From positions 1 through 54,412 of the forward strand of contig NZ_CP109138.1 in NCBI RefSeq assembly GCF_035918095.1: a stretch of DNA of 54,412 nucleotides. The letters are read 5' to 3'. This DNA comes from Streptomyces sp. NBC_01750 (GTDB lineage Bacteria > Actinomycetota > Actinomycetes > Streptomycetales > Streptomycetaceae). Below the pieces are notes generated by a model that did no database searches, was not told where the DNA came from, and saw only the letters and a list, made by a program, of their open reading frames with translations. This document shows positions 41,099-49,031 of this stretch, piece by piece. Numbering within the stretch: the first letter of the stretch is position 1; every line of letters begins with the position of its first letter. Both the position numbers and the translations under genes were made by a program.

Positions 41099-41260
41099 TT
41101 ACGGCTCCGTCCGGGACGTGGCGTCGGTGTGGGTATCGAGGTTGGTGGGGCCGGGGGCCGGGCCTGCCACGGTGGCGGGCCCGGTCTCGGTCTCCTCGTC
41201 GAACAGCCGCATCTGCTGGCCGCCGTTCATTTCCTCGGAGAAGGGCTGGCGGGGTGTCAC
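41099..41260 (-). CDS. 53-residue hydrophilic protein
   Basis: GTG start overlapping the upstream stop by 4 bp (GTGA). Product VTPRQPFSEEMNGGQQMRLF, then DEETETGPATVAGPAPG and a Thr/Asp-rich end. No domain recognised. The coupling supports it being translated. Confidence 0.5.
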   Translation of the reverse strand: MTPRQPFSEEMNGGQQMRLFDEETETGPATVAGPAPGPTNLDTHTDATSRTEP

Positions 41261-41604
41261 ACGGGCCGCCAGTAGTCGAGTTCGTAGGCGTAGAGCAGCG
41301 GCAGCAGAATCACGCCCGTGCCGGTCCGGCCTCCGTCCTCGGCCACCAGGTGCTGGTGCTCCCGGTCGAGCCAGTGGGTCAGATACAGCACGTCGGGCAG
41401 CTCGGGGTCGGCCTCCGGCCGCCGCGTCCAGACCTGGCCGGGCTCGGCGAGAATCGCGGGGTCCTGCTCGTCGATGGCCTGCTCGACCATGTCCAGCGCG
41501 ACGTTGGGGTCGATGCGGTGCCAGATGACCAGCCGGTGCACGCGGGAGTTCTTCCACTTCGCGGCCTCGGCTTCGCTGCCGAGCAGCGCGGCGAGCGGCA
41601 TCAT
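41257..41604 (-). CDS. Hypothetical protein
   Basis: A 115-residue soluble protein (KWKNSRVHRLVIWHRIDPNV ... AIDEQDPAILAEPGQVW ... LLYAYELDYWRPV). ATG overlaps the upstream stop (ATGA). I recall nothing similar with a known role. Acidic with conserved-looking Trp residues. Confidence 0.55.
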   Translation of the reverse strand: MMPLAALLGSEAEAAKWKNSRVHRLVIWHRIDPNVALDMVEQAIDEQDPAILAEPGQVWTRRPEADPELPDVLYLTHWLDREHQHLVAEDGGRTGTGVILLPLLYAYELDYWRPV

Positions 41605-41900
41605 GCGGTCACCGCCCGCTGCCGGTTGCGCAGTAGCTCCCACCCGGCGTAGACGCCGGAGAGGGCGATCCACACACTGAACGCCAAGGTCAGGCCGGTG
41701 TATTTGGCGCTGGTCGCGAGCACATCGCCGAGCGGCGCCTGCAGCGGGACCGTCAGGGCCAGGGCGATCCCGTAGGCGAGCCCGGCGGCCAGGGCGACGG
41801 TCTGCGGGTCGAGACCGCGCTGCAGGGCCCACAGCGTGCCGAGGAGGGCCGCGAGCAGGGCGATGAGGGCGGTGGCCTGGGTGCGGTCGTCGTCGCTCAC
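41601..41900 (-). CDS. Small three-helix membrane protein
   Basis: A 99-residue protein with membrane helices at about 11-27, 33-52 and 70-88. GTG start coupled to the upstream stop (GTGA). The function is unknown; it could form a small complex with the 221-residue membrane protein. Confidence 0.58.
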   Translation of the reverse strand: MSDDDRTQATALIALLAALLGTLWALQRGLDPQTVALAAGLAYGIALALTVPLQAPLGDVLATSAKYTGLTLAFSVWIALSGVYAGWELLRNRQRAVTA

Positions 41901-42253
41901 AGCGTCGTCTCCTTCACCGGCATCGGGGTGTAGAGGCCGGACGGGGAGTCCGGGGCCTTGATCGCCTTGGTGGCCAGCACGAGCCCGTTGCACAGGTAGA
42001 CACAGGCGTCGTCGGCGTAGACCTCCGCAGCCTTCGTCCGGTCCGGCGCGGAGGTCGGCGGGCACGGCGGGGTGTGGGTGCAGCCCTGGCGGGCCTTGGC
42101 GAGCGCGGCCGCCCGCTCCGAGGCGGCCAGCTGCTCGTTGTCGGCCTTGGTCAGGCGGCGGTCGCGGACGGTGGCGACGGCGTCCTCGATGACGCCAGCG
42201 GCGCCGAGGGCGTGTCCCCACCAACTGAGCAGGGGGCGCAGAGGGTTCCTCAT
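41897..42253 (-). CDS. Hypothetical protein
   Basis: A 118-residue protein. An amphipathic N-terminus (NPLRPLLSWWGHALGAAGVI), then charged helix and a Cys-containing part (GCTHTPPCPP ... DDACVYLCNG). Coupled by ATGA overlaps on both sides. The cysteines could bind a metal. The function is unknown. Confidence 0.55.
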   Translation of the reverse strand: MRNPLRPLLSWWGHALGAAGVIEDAVATVRDRRLTKADNEQLAASERAAALAKARQGCTHTPPCPPTSAPDRTKAAEVYADDACVYLCNGLVLATKAIKAPDSPSGLYTPMPVKETTL

Positions 42254-42456
42254 CGCGAGCCCTCCCCGCGTCCCGGCAGCAGGAGCTCGATGGTCAGCTC
42301 GTCGACGGCGAGCGCGTGGCTGACCGTGGCCTCGTCGTAGCCGCTGGCGTGCAGGTCGTGCGCCGTACGGGCCGTCTCCGCCGCGACGGAGGGGTCCTGG
42401 CGCCCGTCACGCTCGTGCGCGGTGGGGCGGATCGGCAGGGGCGGGTGCTCGGTCAT
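42250..42456 (-). CDS. 68-residue hypothetical protein
   Basis: MTEHPPLPIRPTAHERDGRQ followed by a helical part (ARTAHDLHASGYDEATVSHA, then LAVDELTIELLLPG) that looks like a small helix-turn-helix. Coupled by 4-bp overlaps on both sides. The function is unknown. Confidence 0.5.
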   Translation of the reverse strand: MTEHPPLPIRPTAHERDGRQDPSVAAETARTAHDLHASGYDEATVSHALAVDELTIELLLPGRGEGSR

Positions 42457-42566
42457 CCATTGCCCCCGCAGTTGCACGGCTCGTGCCGCACGCTCTGGAA
42501 CGGCTTGCCGTCGGCGCCGATGTGGTTGACGGTGACCAGACGGGGCGGGTGTCCGCAGGAACTCAT
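42453..42566 (-). CDS. 37-residue cysteine-containing small protein
   Basis: MSSCGHPPRLVTVNHIGADG then KPFQSVRHEPCNCGGNG, with Cys/His at both ends that could bind zinc. Coupled on both sides (ATGA). Too short for routine annotation, but the operon structure supports it. Confidence 0.5.
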   Translation of the reverse strand: MSSCGHPPRLVTVNHIGADGKPFQSVRHEPCNCGGNG

Positions 42567-42859
42567 GCCGCACGCCCCTGAACCAGCGCGTCCTCCGCCT
42601 CGAAGCCCTCGGCCTCGTCCTCGGACTCGATGTCGTCGATGACGCCGGCGGTGGGGGACAGGGCGGTGCACGCGGTGCAGTCGATCGTGACGAGCTCGTC
42701 GCCGATGACGACCTTCACGGACTTGAAGTCGTCGCAGTTGTCACAGGTCGGGCGGCGGAAGCGGCCCACGACCAGCACCCGGCGCCCGTTCGGCGCGGGG
42801 GGCGTGTCGGTGTTCACCTGCGTGGTCAGGACACGGGTGGTCCTGGGAAGATTGCGCAC
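42563..42859 (-). CDS. Zinc-ribbon-like small protein, first gene of operon
   Basis: A 98-residue protein with CDNCDDFKSVKVVIG ... IDCTAC, two Cys pairs as in zinc ribbons, and an acidic tail. GTG start with GAGAGGG upstream. It opens the nine-gene operon running to 40203; the promoter region is shared with the divergent RHH gene. Confidence 0.55.
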   Translation of the reverse strand: MRNLPRTTRVLTTQVNTDTPPAPNGRRVLVVGRFRRPTCDNCDDFKSVKVVIGDELVTIDCTACTALSPTAGVIDDIESEDEAEGFEAEDALVQGRAA

Positions 42860-42989
42860 TGGATATCCCTCTCGGTGAGACGTCAGGGGTGTCCGTGACC
42901 GGTTGGAGCGGGAACTCCGGCCGGTCCGAGAGGGTCGGGGCGGGAACCCCGGCCCTCTCGCCGTACAACCAGAACACTAACCCCAGAAG

Positions 42990-43019
42990 TCTTGAACTTC
43001 AAGAGTCTTGATGTAGGAT
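42990..43019 (+). promoter_or_regulatory. Promoter of the RHH-like gene with overlapping palindrome
   Basis: TTGAAC (42992-42997) and TAGGAT (43014-43019) with a 16-bp spacer look like -35 and -10 elements. The perfect dyad TCTTGAA-c-TTCAAGA (42990-43004) covers the -35 box, and a further TCTTGA half site follows at 43006. Ideal for repression by the encoded RHH-like protein. Confidence 0.6.
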
Positions 43020-43046
43020 CTCCTCGTGAACATCGAAGGAGGCCCA

Positions 43047-43487
43047 ATGGGGAGCGCGATCTGCGAGAGGGCACCGACGCGCCCCGCTGCGTCAGAGATC
43101 CGGAGCCATAGCCTCTTGGGGTCAGGAACTCCAAGACCCCGAGGGGGACACATGGCAGCGGATCGGCCGGCGAAGCGGTCGTCGAGCCTCAATGAGGCGG
43201 CAGCGGCGGCGAGCAAGACGCTTTCGCCGAAGTACGTGCAGCTCAGAGGCGATCAGCAGATCGAGTTGGACGTGCTGGCGCGGGAGCTGCAGGCGGGCCG
43301 GACGCGCAAGGTCGAGCGGATCACAGCGAACACGGTGATCCGGGTCGCGGTGGACGCACTCCTCAAGCGCAGAGATGTCCTGGTCGGCGACACGGAAGAG
43401 GAACTCCTGGCCAGCTTCATGGCGTACATCGAGCGCCTGGAAGAACGGCCTGCGCAAAACGAAGTGGACCCCGCCGAAGGGTCCTGA
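43047..43487 (+). CDS. Ribbon-helix-helix-like regulator
   Basis: A 146-residue protein if started at ATG 43047 (AAGGAGG four bases upstream); a later ATG at 43152 (GAGGGGG four bases upstream) gives 111 residues and skips a low-complexity lead. The core (SPKYVQLRGDQQIELDVLAR, then RITANTVIRVAVDALLKRRD) resembles RHH repressors with a preceding basic section. A palindrome overlaps its promoter, so autoregulation is likely. A hairpin follows at 43497-43526. Confidence 0.55.
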   Translation: MGSAICERAPTRPAASEIRSHSLLGSGTPRPRGGHMAADRPAKRSSSLNEAAAAASKTLSPKYVQLRGDQQIELDVLARELQAGRTRKVERITANTVIRVAVDALLKRRDVLVGDTEEELLASFMAYIERLEERPAQNEVDPAEGS

Positions 43488-43496
43488 CAGAAAGAA

Positions 43497-43526
43497 GGCC
43501 TCAGCGGTTGTGGGACCGCCGAGGCC
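43497..43526 (+). terminator. Hairpin between the RHH gene and the membrane/coiled-coil gene
   Basis: GGCCTCaGCGGT / ACCGCcGAGGCC with a 6-base loop, one mismatch. It may end or attenuate the transcript before the next gene at 43555. Confidence 0.6.
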
Positions 43527-43554
43527 AAAGCGACGCAGAGATATGGAGGTCTGT

Positions 43555-45753
43555 ATGCGTCTGTCCCAGACTACGGCCGGAGTGCATCCGTCCTGGTCGC
43601 ACGCGGCGGGAACCGGTCAGGGATTTGACTGGTCGTCCACCCTTGACCGGGCCGTGTCCGACACCCCGGCCTGGGTCCTCAGCGTCACGGCCGGCGCCGT
43701 GCTCCTGGCGCTGCTCGGCATGGCGTACCTGACGGGCCGCGGCCTGTGGCGGGCGTCCGAGCGGGCCCGCAAGCGGCGTCAGACCGAAGTGGAGACGGCC
43801 AAGGCCGAGGGCAGGGAGTCCGAGGTCATCGGGCTGGGCAGCATGGGGCGCCAGGCGTACGTCGCCCTCGGCGGCATGGCCGTGAGCATCTACGGCATGT
43901 GGGGCTTCGCGCTGCAGACGGCGCAGCTGCCGGAGGTCATCGCGGTCGGCTTCATTGGCATGTTCGACGCGATGGAGCTGGTGCTGTTCTCCCAGCTCTA
44001 CAAGCGGGCGAACCCCAAGCTCGGGTGGACCACGCAGCTCCGCCTGATCCACAACACGGCCTGGGCTCTGGTCGCCGTGTCCGCGACGGCGAACTTCATC
44101 CACGCCCCGAACCCCGTGGCGGCCCCGTTCATGGCGGCCATGCCCATTGGCGCGGCCTGGGTCATCGAGCTGGAGTTCCGCGCCCGGATGCGCGGCTCGG
44201 AGAAGCTCGACGACGCGTCCAAGGCCGGACCGGTCCGGCTGCTGGTGCTGATGTGGACCAAGGGCTGGGCGGCCGCGTTCTCCGGCCTGGGCCTGGACCC
44301 CAACTCGACGTCCGGACAGGTTGCCCGCGCCACCCTCGCCAAGAAGGCGGCGACCCGGCTGTTCCGCCTCCGCAAGGCCCTGGAGCAGCACACGAAGCTG
44401 CTGGAAAGCCGGGAGGCCAAGCGCCGGGACCTGGCCAAGGCGGTCAACGAGCTGGACGCGCTGCGGCGCAAGGCCACGTCGGCGATGGACCGCTCCGACT
44501 TCGCGCTCGACTCCGGGCAGGCTCTCGCCGTACTGCGCGGGCTGGCCGGCTGGACGCGCGTGGATGACGTCGCCACGGTCGACACCTCCAACACCCCGGA
44601 GGTCATGAAGCTGATGGAAGAGGTCGCCATCCTGCCCTCGGCGAAGAGGATCGAGGCGGCCGAGCGCGCGGCAGAACTGGAAGAGGCGGCCGAGCGCGCG
44701 GAAGAGGCCCGGGCCGAGGCCGAGTCTGCGCGGCAGCGCGCGGAAGAGGAGAAGCGCGCGGCAGTCGAGGAGAAGGTGGCGGCGGAAACCGCGCGGAAGG
44801 AAGCCGAGGAGGCGCTCCGGAAGGCGGCCGAGGAGACCAAGGTGGCCAAGGCCGAGGCGGCCCGCGCGGCAGACGCTCGGGAGCGCGCGGAAGCTGCGCG
44901 GAAGCGCGCGGAATCCGAAATGACAGAAGAGGCGCAGAATGTCGCTCGCCTCGCAGAGCGGGCCGAGGAGGAGCAAAAGAAGCTCTCCCATGCGGCCCAC
45001 GAACTGGCCCGGGTGCAGGACCGGATCGCCGACGAGACCGAGCGGCGCAACAAGGCGGCGGCCGAGGTGACCTTGATCCGCAACGAGCTGCAGCGTCTGG
45101 TCAACGAGCGGGAGTCCGCGAAGGACACGACCCGCGCCAAGGCCGAGGAGGCCCGTCGGGTCGCCGGGGAGGTCGAGCGGCTGCGGTCGGCTCTCGTCGA
45201 GGCGCAGAGCGCGGTTCGCGAGCACACCACGGCGGCCGAAAAGGCTGCTGAGCTGCGGGCTCGGGCCGAGGAGAACCAGCGCCAGGCGGCCGAGGCTGCG
45301 GCCCGTACGCAGGCCGAGGCGGCTGAGGCGCAGGCCCTTCTGGAGTCCCTGCGGCCGCAGCTGGCCGACCGGCTCGGAGGTCCGGCCGAAGCGGCTGCCC
45401 TCGTCGAGGCGCCGGTCTTCAGGAGCGAGGCGAAGCAGGCCGGATGGGAGGAGTACCTGGCGGCATCCATCGAGGGCCGGGAGCTCCCGACCGCGGCGGA
45501 GCTGGCGGTGGCGTACGGCGTCGTCGAGGGCAACGCACGCAACTGGCTGGCCGACTTCAAGGAGAAGCGGGCCGCGATGATCGCCAGCGGCGGCGCGCGG
45601 CAGGCTGACGGCGAAACCGCGCGCTCGGAAACCCGCCGTGCGGAACCGAGCAGCGCGCGGCAGGAGCCGAGCGACTACCGCGCGGACGGGCACGAGCGTG
45701 CCGAGGATGCCGCGCAGACCCTTCCGATCAACGGCCAGCGTCAGCCTGTCTGA
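43555..45753 (+). CDS. DUF2637-like membrane protein with long coiled coil
   Basis: A 732-residue protein. After a first membrane helix (~39-58) come more between ~100 and 205 (ALGGMAVSIYGMWGFALQ, VIAVGFIGMFDAMELVLFSQ, WALVAVSATANFIHA, AAPFMAAMPIGAAWVIELEF), the pattern of the actinobacterial DUF2637/Spd-type membrane family, then a coiled coil from ~270 to 630 rich in Ala, Glu and Arg. The C-terminus has an HTH-like segment (ELPTAAELAVAYGVVEGNAR). The ATG at 43555 has GGAGG five bases upstream. It may link the mating apparatus with DNA or the cell tip. It lies just upstream of the coupling-protein gene. Confidence 0.65.
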   Translation: MRLSQTTAGVHPSWSHAAGTGQGFDWSSTLDRAVSDTPAWVLSVTAGAVLLALLGMAYLTGRGLWRASERARKRRQTEVETAKAEGRESEVIGLGSMGRQAYVALGGMAVSIYGMWGFALQTAQLPEVIAVGFIGMFDAMELVLFSQLYKRANPKLGWTTQLRLIHNTAWALVAVSATANFIHAPNPVAAPFMAAMPIGAAWVIELEFRARMRGSEKLDDASKAGPVRLLVLMWTKGWAAAFSGLGLDPNSTSGQVARATLAKKAATRLFRLRKALEQHTKLLESREAKRRDLAKAVNELDALRRKATSAMDRSDFALDSGQALAVLRGLAGWTRVDDVATVDTSNTPEVMKLMEEVAILPSAKRIEAAERAAELEEAAERAEEARAEAESARQRAEEEKRAAVEEKVAAETARKEAEEALRKAAEETKVAKAEAARAADARERAEAARKRAESEMTEEAQNVARLAERAEEEQKKLSHAAHELARVQDRIADETERRNKAAAEVTLIRNELQRLVNERESAKDTTRAKAEEARRVAGEVERLRSALVEAQSAVREHTTAAEKAAELRARAEENQRQAAEAAARTQAEAAEAQALLESLRPQLADRLGGPAEAAALVEAPVFRSEAKQAGWEEYLAASIEGRELPTAAELAVAYGVVEGNARNWLADFKEKRAAMIASGGARQADGETARSETRRAEPSSARQEPSDYRADGHERAEDAAQTLPINGQRQPV

Positions 45754-45940
45754 CCACTCGTCAGGCGGCGGCGCGCGGATTCTGTCCACAGGACCGGCCT
45801 CGCAGACTGCGATCAACGGGGATCAGCCGATCCCCGCAGGCCGCGAACCGCGCGCTGCCGAGCGGCGACCAGCGGAAAACGAGCGGAGGGGTGTCCGACC
45901 TCCCGCATACCGTGCCCAGCACGGTCACCAGACCAGACGG
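45754..45940. other. Intergenic region
   Basis: About 190 bp, GC rich, with two CGCGCG-containing stretches; no gene is supported. It precedes the hairpin at 45943-45982. Confidence 0.35.
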
Positions 45941-45942
45941 AC

Positions 45943-45982
45943 AGCCCCCGGGGGGCGATGGCAGCGCTGATCCCCGGGGGCT
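45943..45982 (+). terminator. Hairpin upstream of the coupling-protein gene
   Basis: AGCCCCCGGGG / CCCCGGGGGCT, an 11-bp perfect stem with an 18-base loop. It may stop read-through from the upstream gene or attenuate the coupling-protein transcript. Confidence 0.6.
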
Positions 45983-46009
45983 TCACGAGACAGAGGAGAA
46001 CAGAACCCC

Positions 46010-47689
46010 ATGATGTCTCACACGCAGATTACGGCCCTGGAGCTGGCGGCCTCGCCGGTCCCGGGCCCGCCCGGCAGCGACACGGGCCCGGGTACCGGCG
46101 ACCCGGCCATCTTCGAGTACGTGAACACCTTCAACGACTTCGTCTACGGCCCCGGGGGAGTCGTCCTGGGCGTCGCCGCGATGGCGGCCATCGGCGGCCT
46201 GGGCGCGGCCTGGAAGATGTACGCGCCGAAGCCCGGGTTCGCCAACAAGCGTGAGATCCGCGACGAGATGAGCGCCCGTCACGCCCGGAACATGGTCGAG
46301 CAGACCCGTCCGAGCCTGGTCGGCAGGACGAAGAAGGTCCCCACCACGGCCTACGCCGTGCCGCTGGGCCGCCTGCGCTCCGGCGGACTGCCCACCGGAA
46401 TCTGGGGCACCCCAGAGCAGAACTACCTGATCCTGGCCCCGTCGAGGCAGGGCAAGAGCATCATCCTGAACTCGATGATCTACCGGTGGGACGGCGCGGT
46501 CGTGCACACGTCGTCCAAGGTCAACGACCACATGGCGACCAAGGCCCTGCGCGAACTGCTGGGCCCCGTGTGGGTCTGGGACCCGCTGGGCCTGTCCGGT
46601 GAGGAGCAGCTCAACACCTTCCGCTGGGACCCGATCCGCGGCTGCGAGCACCGGGAGGTGGCCATCCAGCGGGCCGCGTACCTGCTGTACGGCTCGCGCA
46701 GCAACGCCTCGGCGGGCGTGGACGAGTTCTTCAGGTCCACGGCCTGCGAGGTGCTGTCCCGCTTCATGCACGCGGCCGCCCTCGGCGGGAAGACCATGAT
46801 GGACGTCTACGCCTGGAGCCAGAACCGCAGCGACCAGACGGCGGCGAACATCCTGAACATGGCCGGCGCCCGGGACTGGGCGGACCTCCTGGTCCAGCGG
46901 CAGCAGATCGTGCAGGGCACCGGTGACGGCATCTTCACGACGCTGAGCAACGCCTTGAGCTGGATGTCGAACCCCAAGGTCGCGCAGACGGTCCTGCCCG
47001 GCCCCGGCGAGCACTTCGATGCGGAGACCTTCCTGCTCAACCGGGGAAGCCTCTACATGATCGGCTCCGACAAGCCCGGCTCCGTCGTGGCCCCGCTGTT
47101 CGTCATGTTCGCCGACTACCTGCGCTCCGTCGCCATCGACCTCGGCAACAAGAACGGCTCCGGCCGGATGGACCCGCCCTGCCTGTGGGCGCTCGACGAG
47201 ATCGCCAACATCATCCCGCTGCCGATCGACAAGTGGATGCCCGACAGCGGCGGCCGGGGAATCACGCTGGTCATCGTCATCCAGTCCCGCTCCCAGCTGT
47301 ACGACGTCTGGGGCGAGTCGCGCGGCCGCGTGATCTGGGACGACGCCAACGTGCGCGTGTTCCTGCGCGGCATCGGCGACCGGTCGGTCCGGGAGGACAT
47401 CAGCGCCATGTGCGGCACGTACGAGAGGGACCGCAAGACCACCACCACCCGCAACGGCGAGTCCTCGATAAGCACGGTCACCGAGGAGAAGCAGGTCATG
47501 CCGGCGGACCGCATCTTCAAGCTCGGCCAGCGGCAGTCCCTGGTCATCTTCGCTGGCTGCAGCCCCGTCATCACCCATATCAAGCCCCTGTGGAAGCGGC
47601 GCGACGTGAAGAAGCTGACGGCCCCACCGAAGGTGCCGGGCCAGCGCAAGGACGGCTCCGGCATCTCCATGACCAAGGGCCGCCGCTGA
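46010..47689 (+). CDS. VirD4/TraG-type coupling protein (type IV secretion ATPase)
   Basis: A 559-residue protein. A membrane helix near the N-terminus (~48-66, GGVVLGVAAMAAIGGLGAAW) precedes a RecA-like ATPase: Walker A APSRQGKS (~145), WDPLGLSGEE, and Walker B CLWALDEIANI (~390), plus VIVIQSRSQL. Such proteins recruit the relaxase-DNA complex and pump DNA. GGAG lies nine bases before ATG. The stop and the next start overlap (TGATG), so the two genes are co-translated. It works with the MobF relaxase at 49032-54080. Confidence 0.85.
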   Translation: MMSHTQITALELAASPVPGPPGSDTGPGTGDPAIFEYVNTFNDFVYGPGGVVLGVAAMAAIGGLGAAWKMYAPKPGFANKREIRDEMSARHARNMVEQTRPSLVGRTKKVPTTAYAVPLGRLRSGGLPTGIWGTPEQNYLILAPSRQGKSIILNSMIYRWDGAVVHTSSKVNDHMATKALRELLGPVWVWDPLGLSGEEQLNTFRWDPIRGCEHREVAIQRAAYLLYGSRSNASAGVDEFFRSTACEVLSRFMHAAALGGKTMMDVYAWSQNRSDQTAANILNMAGARDWADLLVQRQQIVQGTGDGIFTTLSNALSWMSNPKVAQTVLPGPGEHFDAETFLLNRGSLYMIGSDKPGSVVAPLFVMFADYLRSVAIDLGNKNGSGRMDPPCLWALDEIANIIPLPIDKWMPDSGGRGITLVIVIQSRSQLYDVWGESRGRVIWDDANVRVFLRGIGDRSVREDISAMCGTYERDRKTTTTRNGESSISTVTEEKQVMPADRIFKLGQRQSLVIFAGCSPVITHIKPLWKRRDVKKLTAPPKVPGQRKDGSGISMTKGRR

Positions 47690-48516
47690 TGGCGGGGGAC
47701 AGCAGCCTCGCGTCGCAGGTGTTCACCCTGGCCAAGGACCTGGCCAAGGTCGAGAAGGACGTCGAGACACTGGGCGAGCGCGGCGGCACGGTGCAGGCCG
47801 CGCTCGCCGCGCTCGACCTCGGCCCGGCCCAGCTGGCGATCGACCACCTGGAGGAGCGGACCTCCGGCCTGCAGGCGGAGGTACAGGCCCTTGCCCCGCT
47901 CAAAGAGGGCTTGAACGCCCTCGCCAAGACGGTCAAACAGATCAGGCAGGACCTGGAGGACCGCGCGGCCGAACCGGAGCTCCAGGTCTGGGACTGGTCC
48001 TTCAACGGCGGCATGGACAAGCAGCAGGCCGGGGAAGCCTGGGAGACCCTGATCGGCTGGGTCCGGACGGTCCTGCAGGGCCAGTACGGGTGGGTCGGTC
48101 CGCCGGCGGACGTCTTCGCCAGGAGCAACCCGGGCAGTTATGGCTCGGTCAGCGCCAACGGCCCGATGACGGCCGCGCGCATCCCGCCGTGCTGGTACCG
48201 GCACCGGGAGGCCGTGATCGAGCTGTCCTGGCTCTGCCAGGAGTGGATCAAGATTTACCGCACGTCCTACGGCACCCCGTCCCGCGCGGGGGACTGGCAC
48301 GACCGGTACGCCCCGAACGTCAAGCGTCGCGTGATCGCAGCGCTCTCCAAGTGCTGCGATGACAAAGGGCATGTGGACGACCCCTGGGTCACCGACCCAA
48401 GGCAGCCCGGGGCCCCGCAGGCCATCGACGACGACGAGCAGCTCTCCACCTGGCTGAACTGGGACCTCGGGAGCCGCGCCGACGCACCCGCCCCGGGGCC
48501 CGTAGCAGACCGCTAG
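47689..48516 (+). CDS. Accessory protein coupled to the coupling protein
   Basis: A 275-residue protein. The first ~100 residues are a coiled coil (LAKDLAKVEKDVETLGERGG); the rest is soluble with conserved-looking Trp and Cys (WDWSFNGGMDKQQAGEAW ... VIELSWLCQEWIKIYRTSYG). The ATG overlaps the previous TGA by one base. It likely supports the coupling protein or relaxosome. Followed by a perfect terminator. Confidence 0.6.
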   Translation: MAGDSSLASQVFTLAKDLAKVEKDVETLGERGGTVQAALAALDLGPAQLAIDHLEERTSGLQAEVQALAPLKEGLNALAKTVKQIRQDLEDRAAEPELQVWDWSFNGGMDKQQAGEAWETLIGWVRTVLQGQYGWVGPPADVFARSNPGSYGSVSANGPMTAARIPPCWYRHREAVIELSWLCQEWIKIYRTSYGTPSRAGDWHDRYAPNVKRRVIAALSKCCDDKGHVDDPWVTDPRQPGAPQAIDDDEQLSTWLNWDLGSRADAPAPGPVADR

Positions 48517-48531
48517 CGGCCCGAACGACGG

Positions 48532-48561
48532 AAGCCCCCAGCGCAATTGCGCTGGGGGCTT
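48532..48561. terminator. Perfect bidirectional terminator
   Basis: AAGCCCCCAGCGCAA and its exact complement form a 30-bp perfect palindrome, between the accessory gene and a convergent minus-strand gene. Confidence 0.85.
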
Positions 48562-48586
48562 CGTGCTGCCTTCCACGGCCTTCTGG

Positions 48587-48967
48587 CTACGTCTCCCACG
48601 GCGCCCAGAGGGCGTCTCCTCCGATCACCCACGCCAGGGTGTTCTCCGCCCCGGTCAGGTAGCCCTGGCCCTTCTCCTGGGCGACCTTGCGCAGTTCGGG
48701 CTCCGCGATCCCGCCCTGCATCGCCTCGTGCGCCCGGTATTGCTCTCGCTTGGCGTCGTTGCCAGTGACGGGACGTCCGAGCGGCGTCGGGCTGACCGGC
48801 GGCTGCTCGGTGCGGCCGGTGGCCCAGTTCAGCACGGCAAGCAGGCCCTTGTCGTAGCCGTCATGTCTGTTGCTGCTGTAGCCGTTCGCCGTGACGTGGT
48901 CGATCATCGCCACGAGCTCGTGCTCTGGCCGCAGCTGCGGCGGCGTCCACTCCGGTGCGGTGCTCAA
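48587..48967 (-). CDS. Hypothetical protein downstream of the relaxase
   Basis: A 126-residue protein (WTPPQLRPEHELVAMIDHVT ... DGYDKGLLAVLNWATGRTEQ). It lies 65 bp past the relaxase stop on the same strand and is probably co-transcribed. The function is unknown. Confidence 0.55.
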   Translation of the reverse strand: MSTAPEWTPPQLRPEHELVAMIDHVTANGYSSNRHDGYDKGLLAVLNWATGRTEQPPVSPTPLGRPVTGNDAKREQYRAHEAMQGGIAEPELRKVAQEKGQGYLTGAENTLAWVIGGDALWAPWET

Positions 48968-49031
48968 CTCGGCTCACCTCCTGGTCGGTTGAGGGTACGG
49001 GCGCGGCCGACCCCACGGGCCAGCACCACCG

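Noticed and set aside
43501..45816. Long minus-strand frames opposite the DUF2637-like gene
   Set aside because: Shadow frames; leucine/arginine- or serine/alanine-rich with no motifs or ribosome site.
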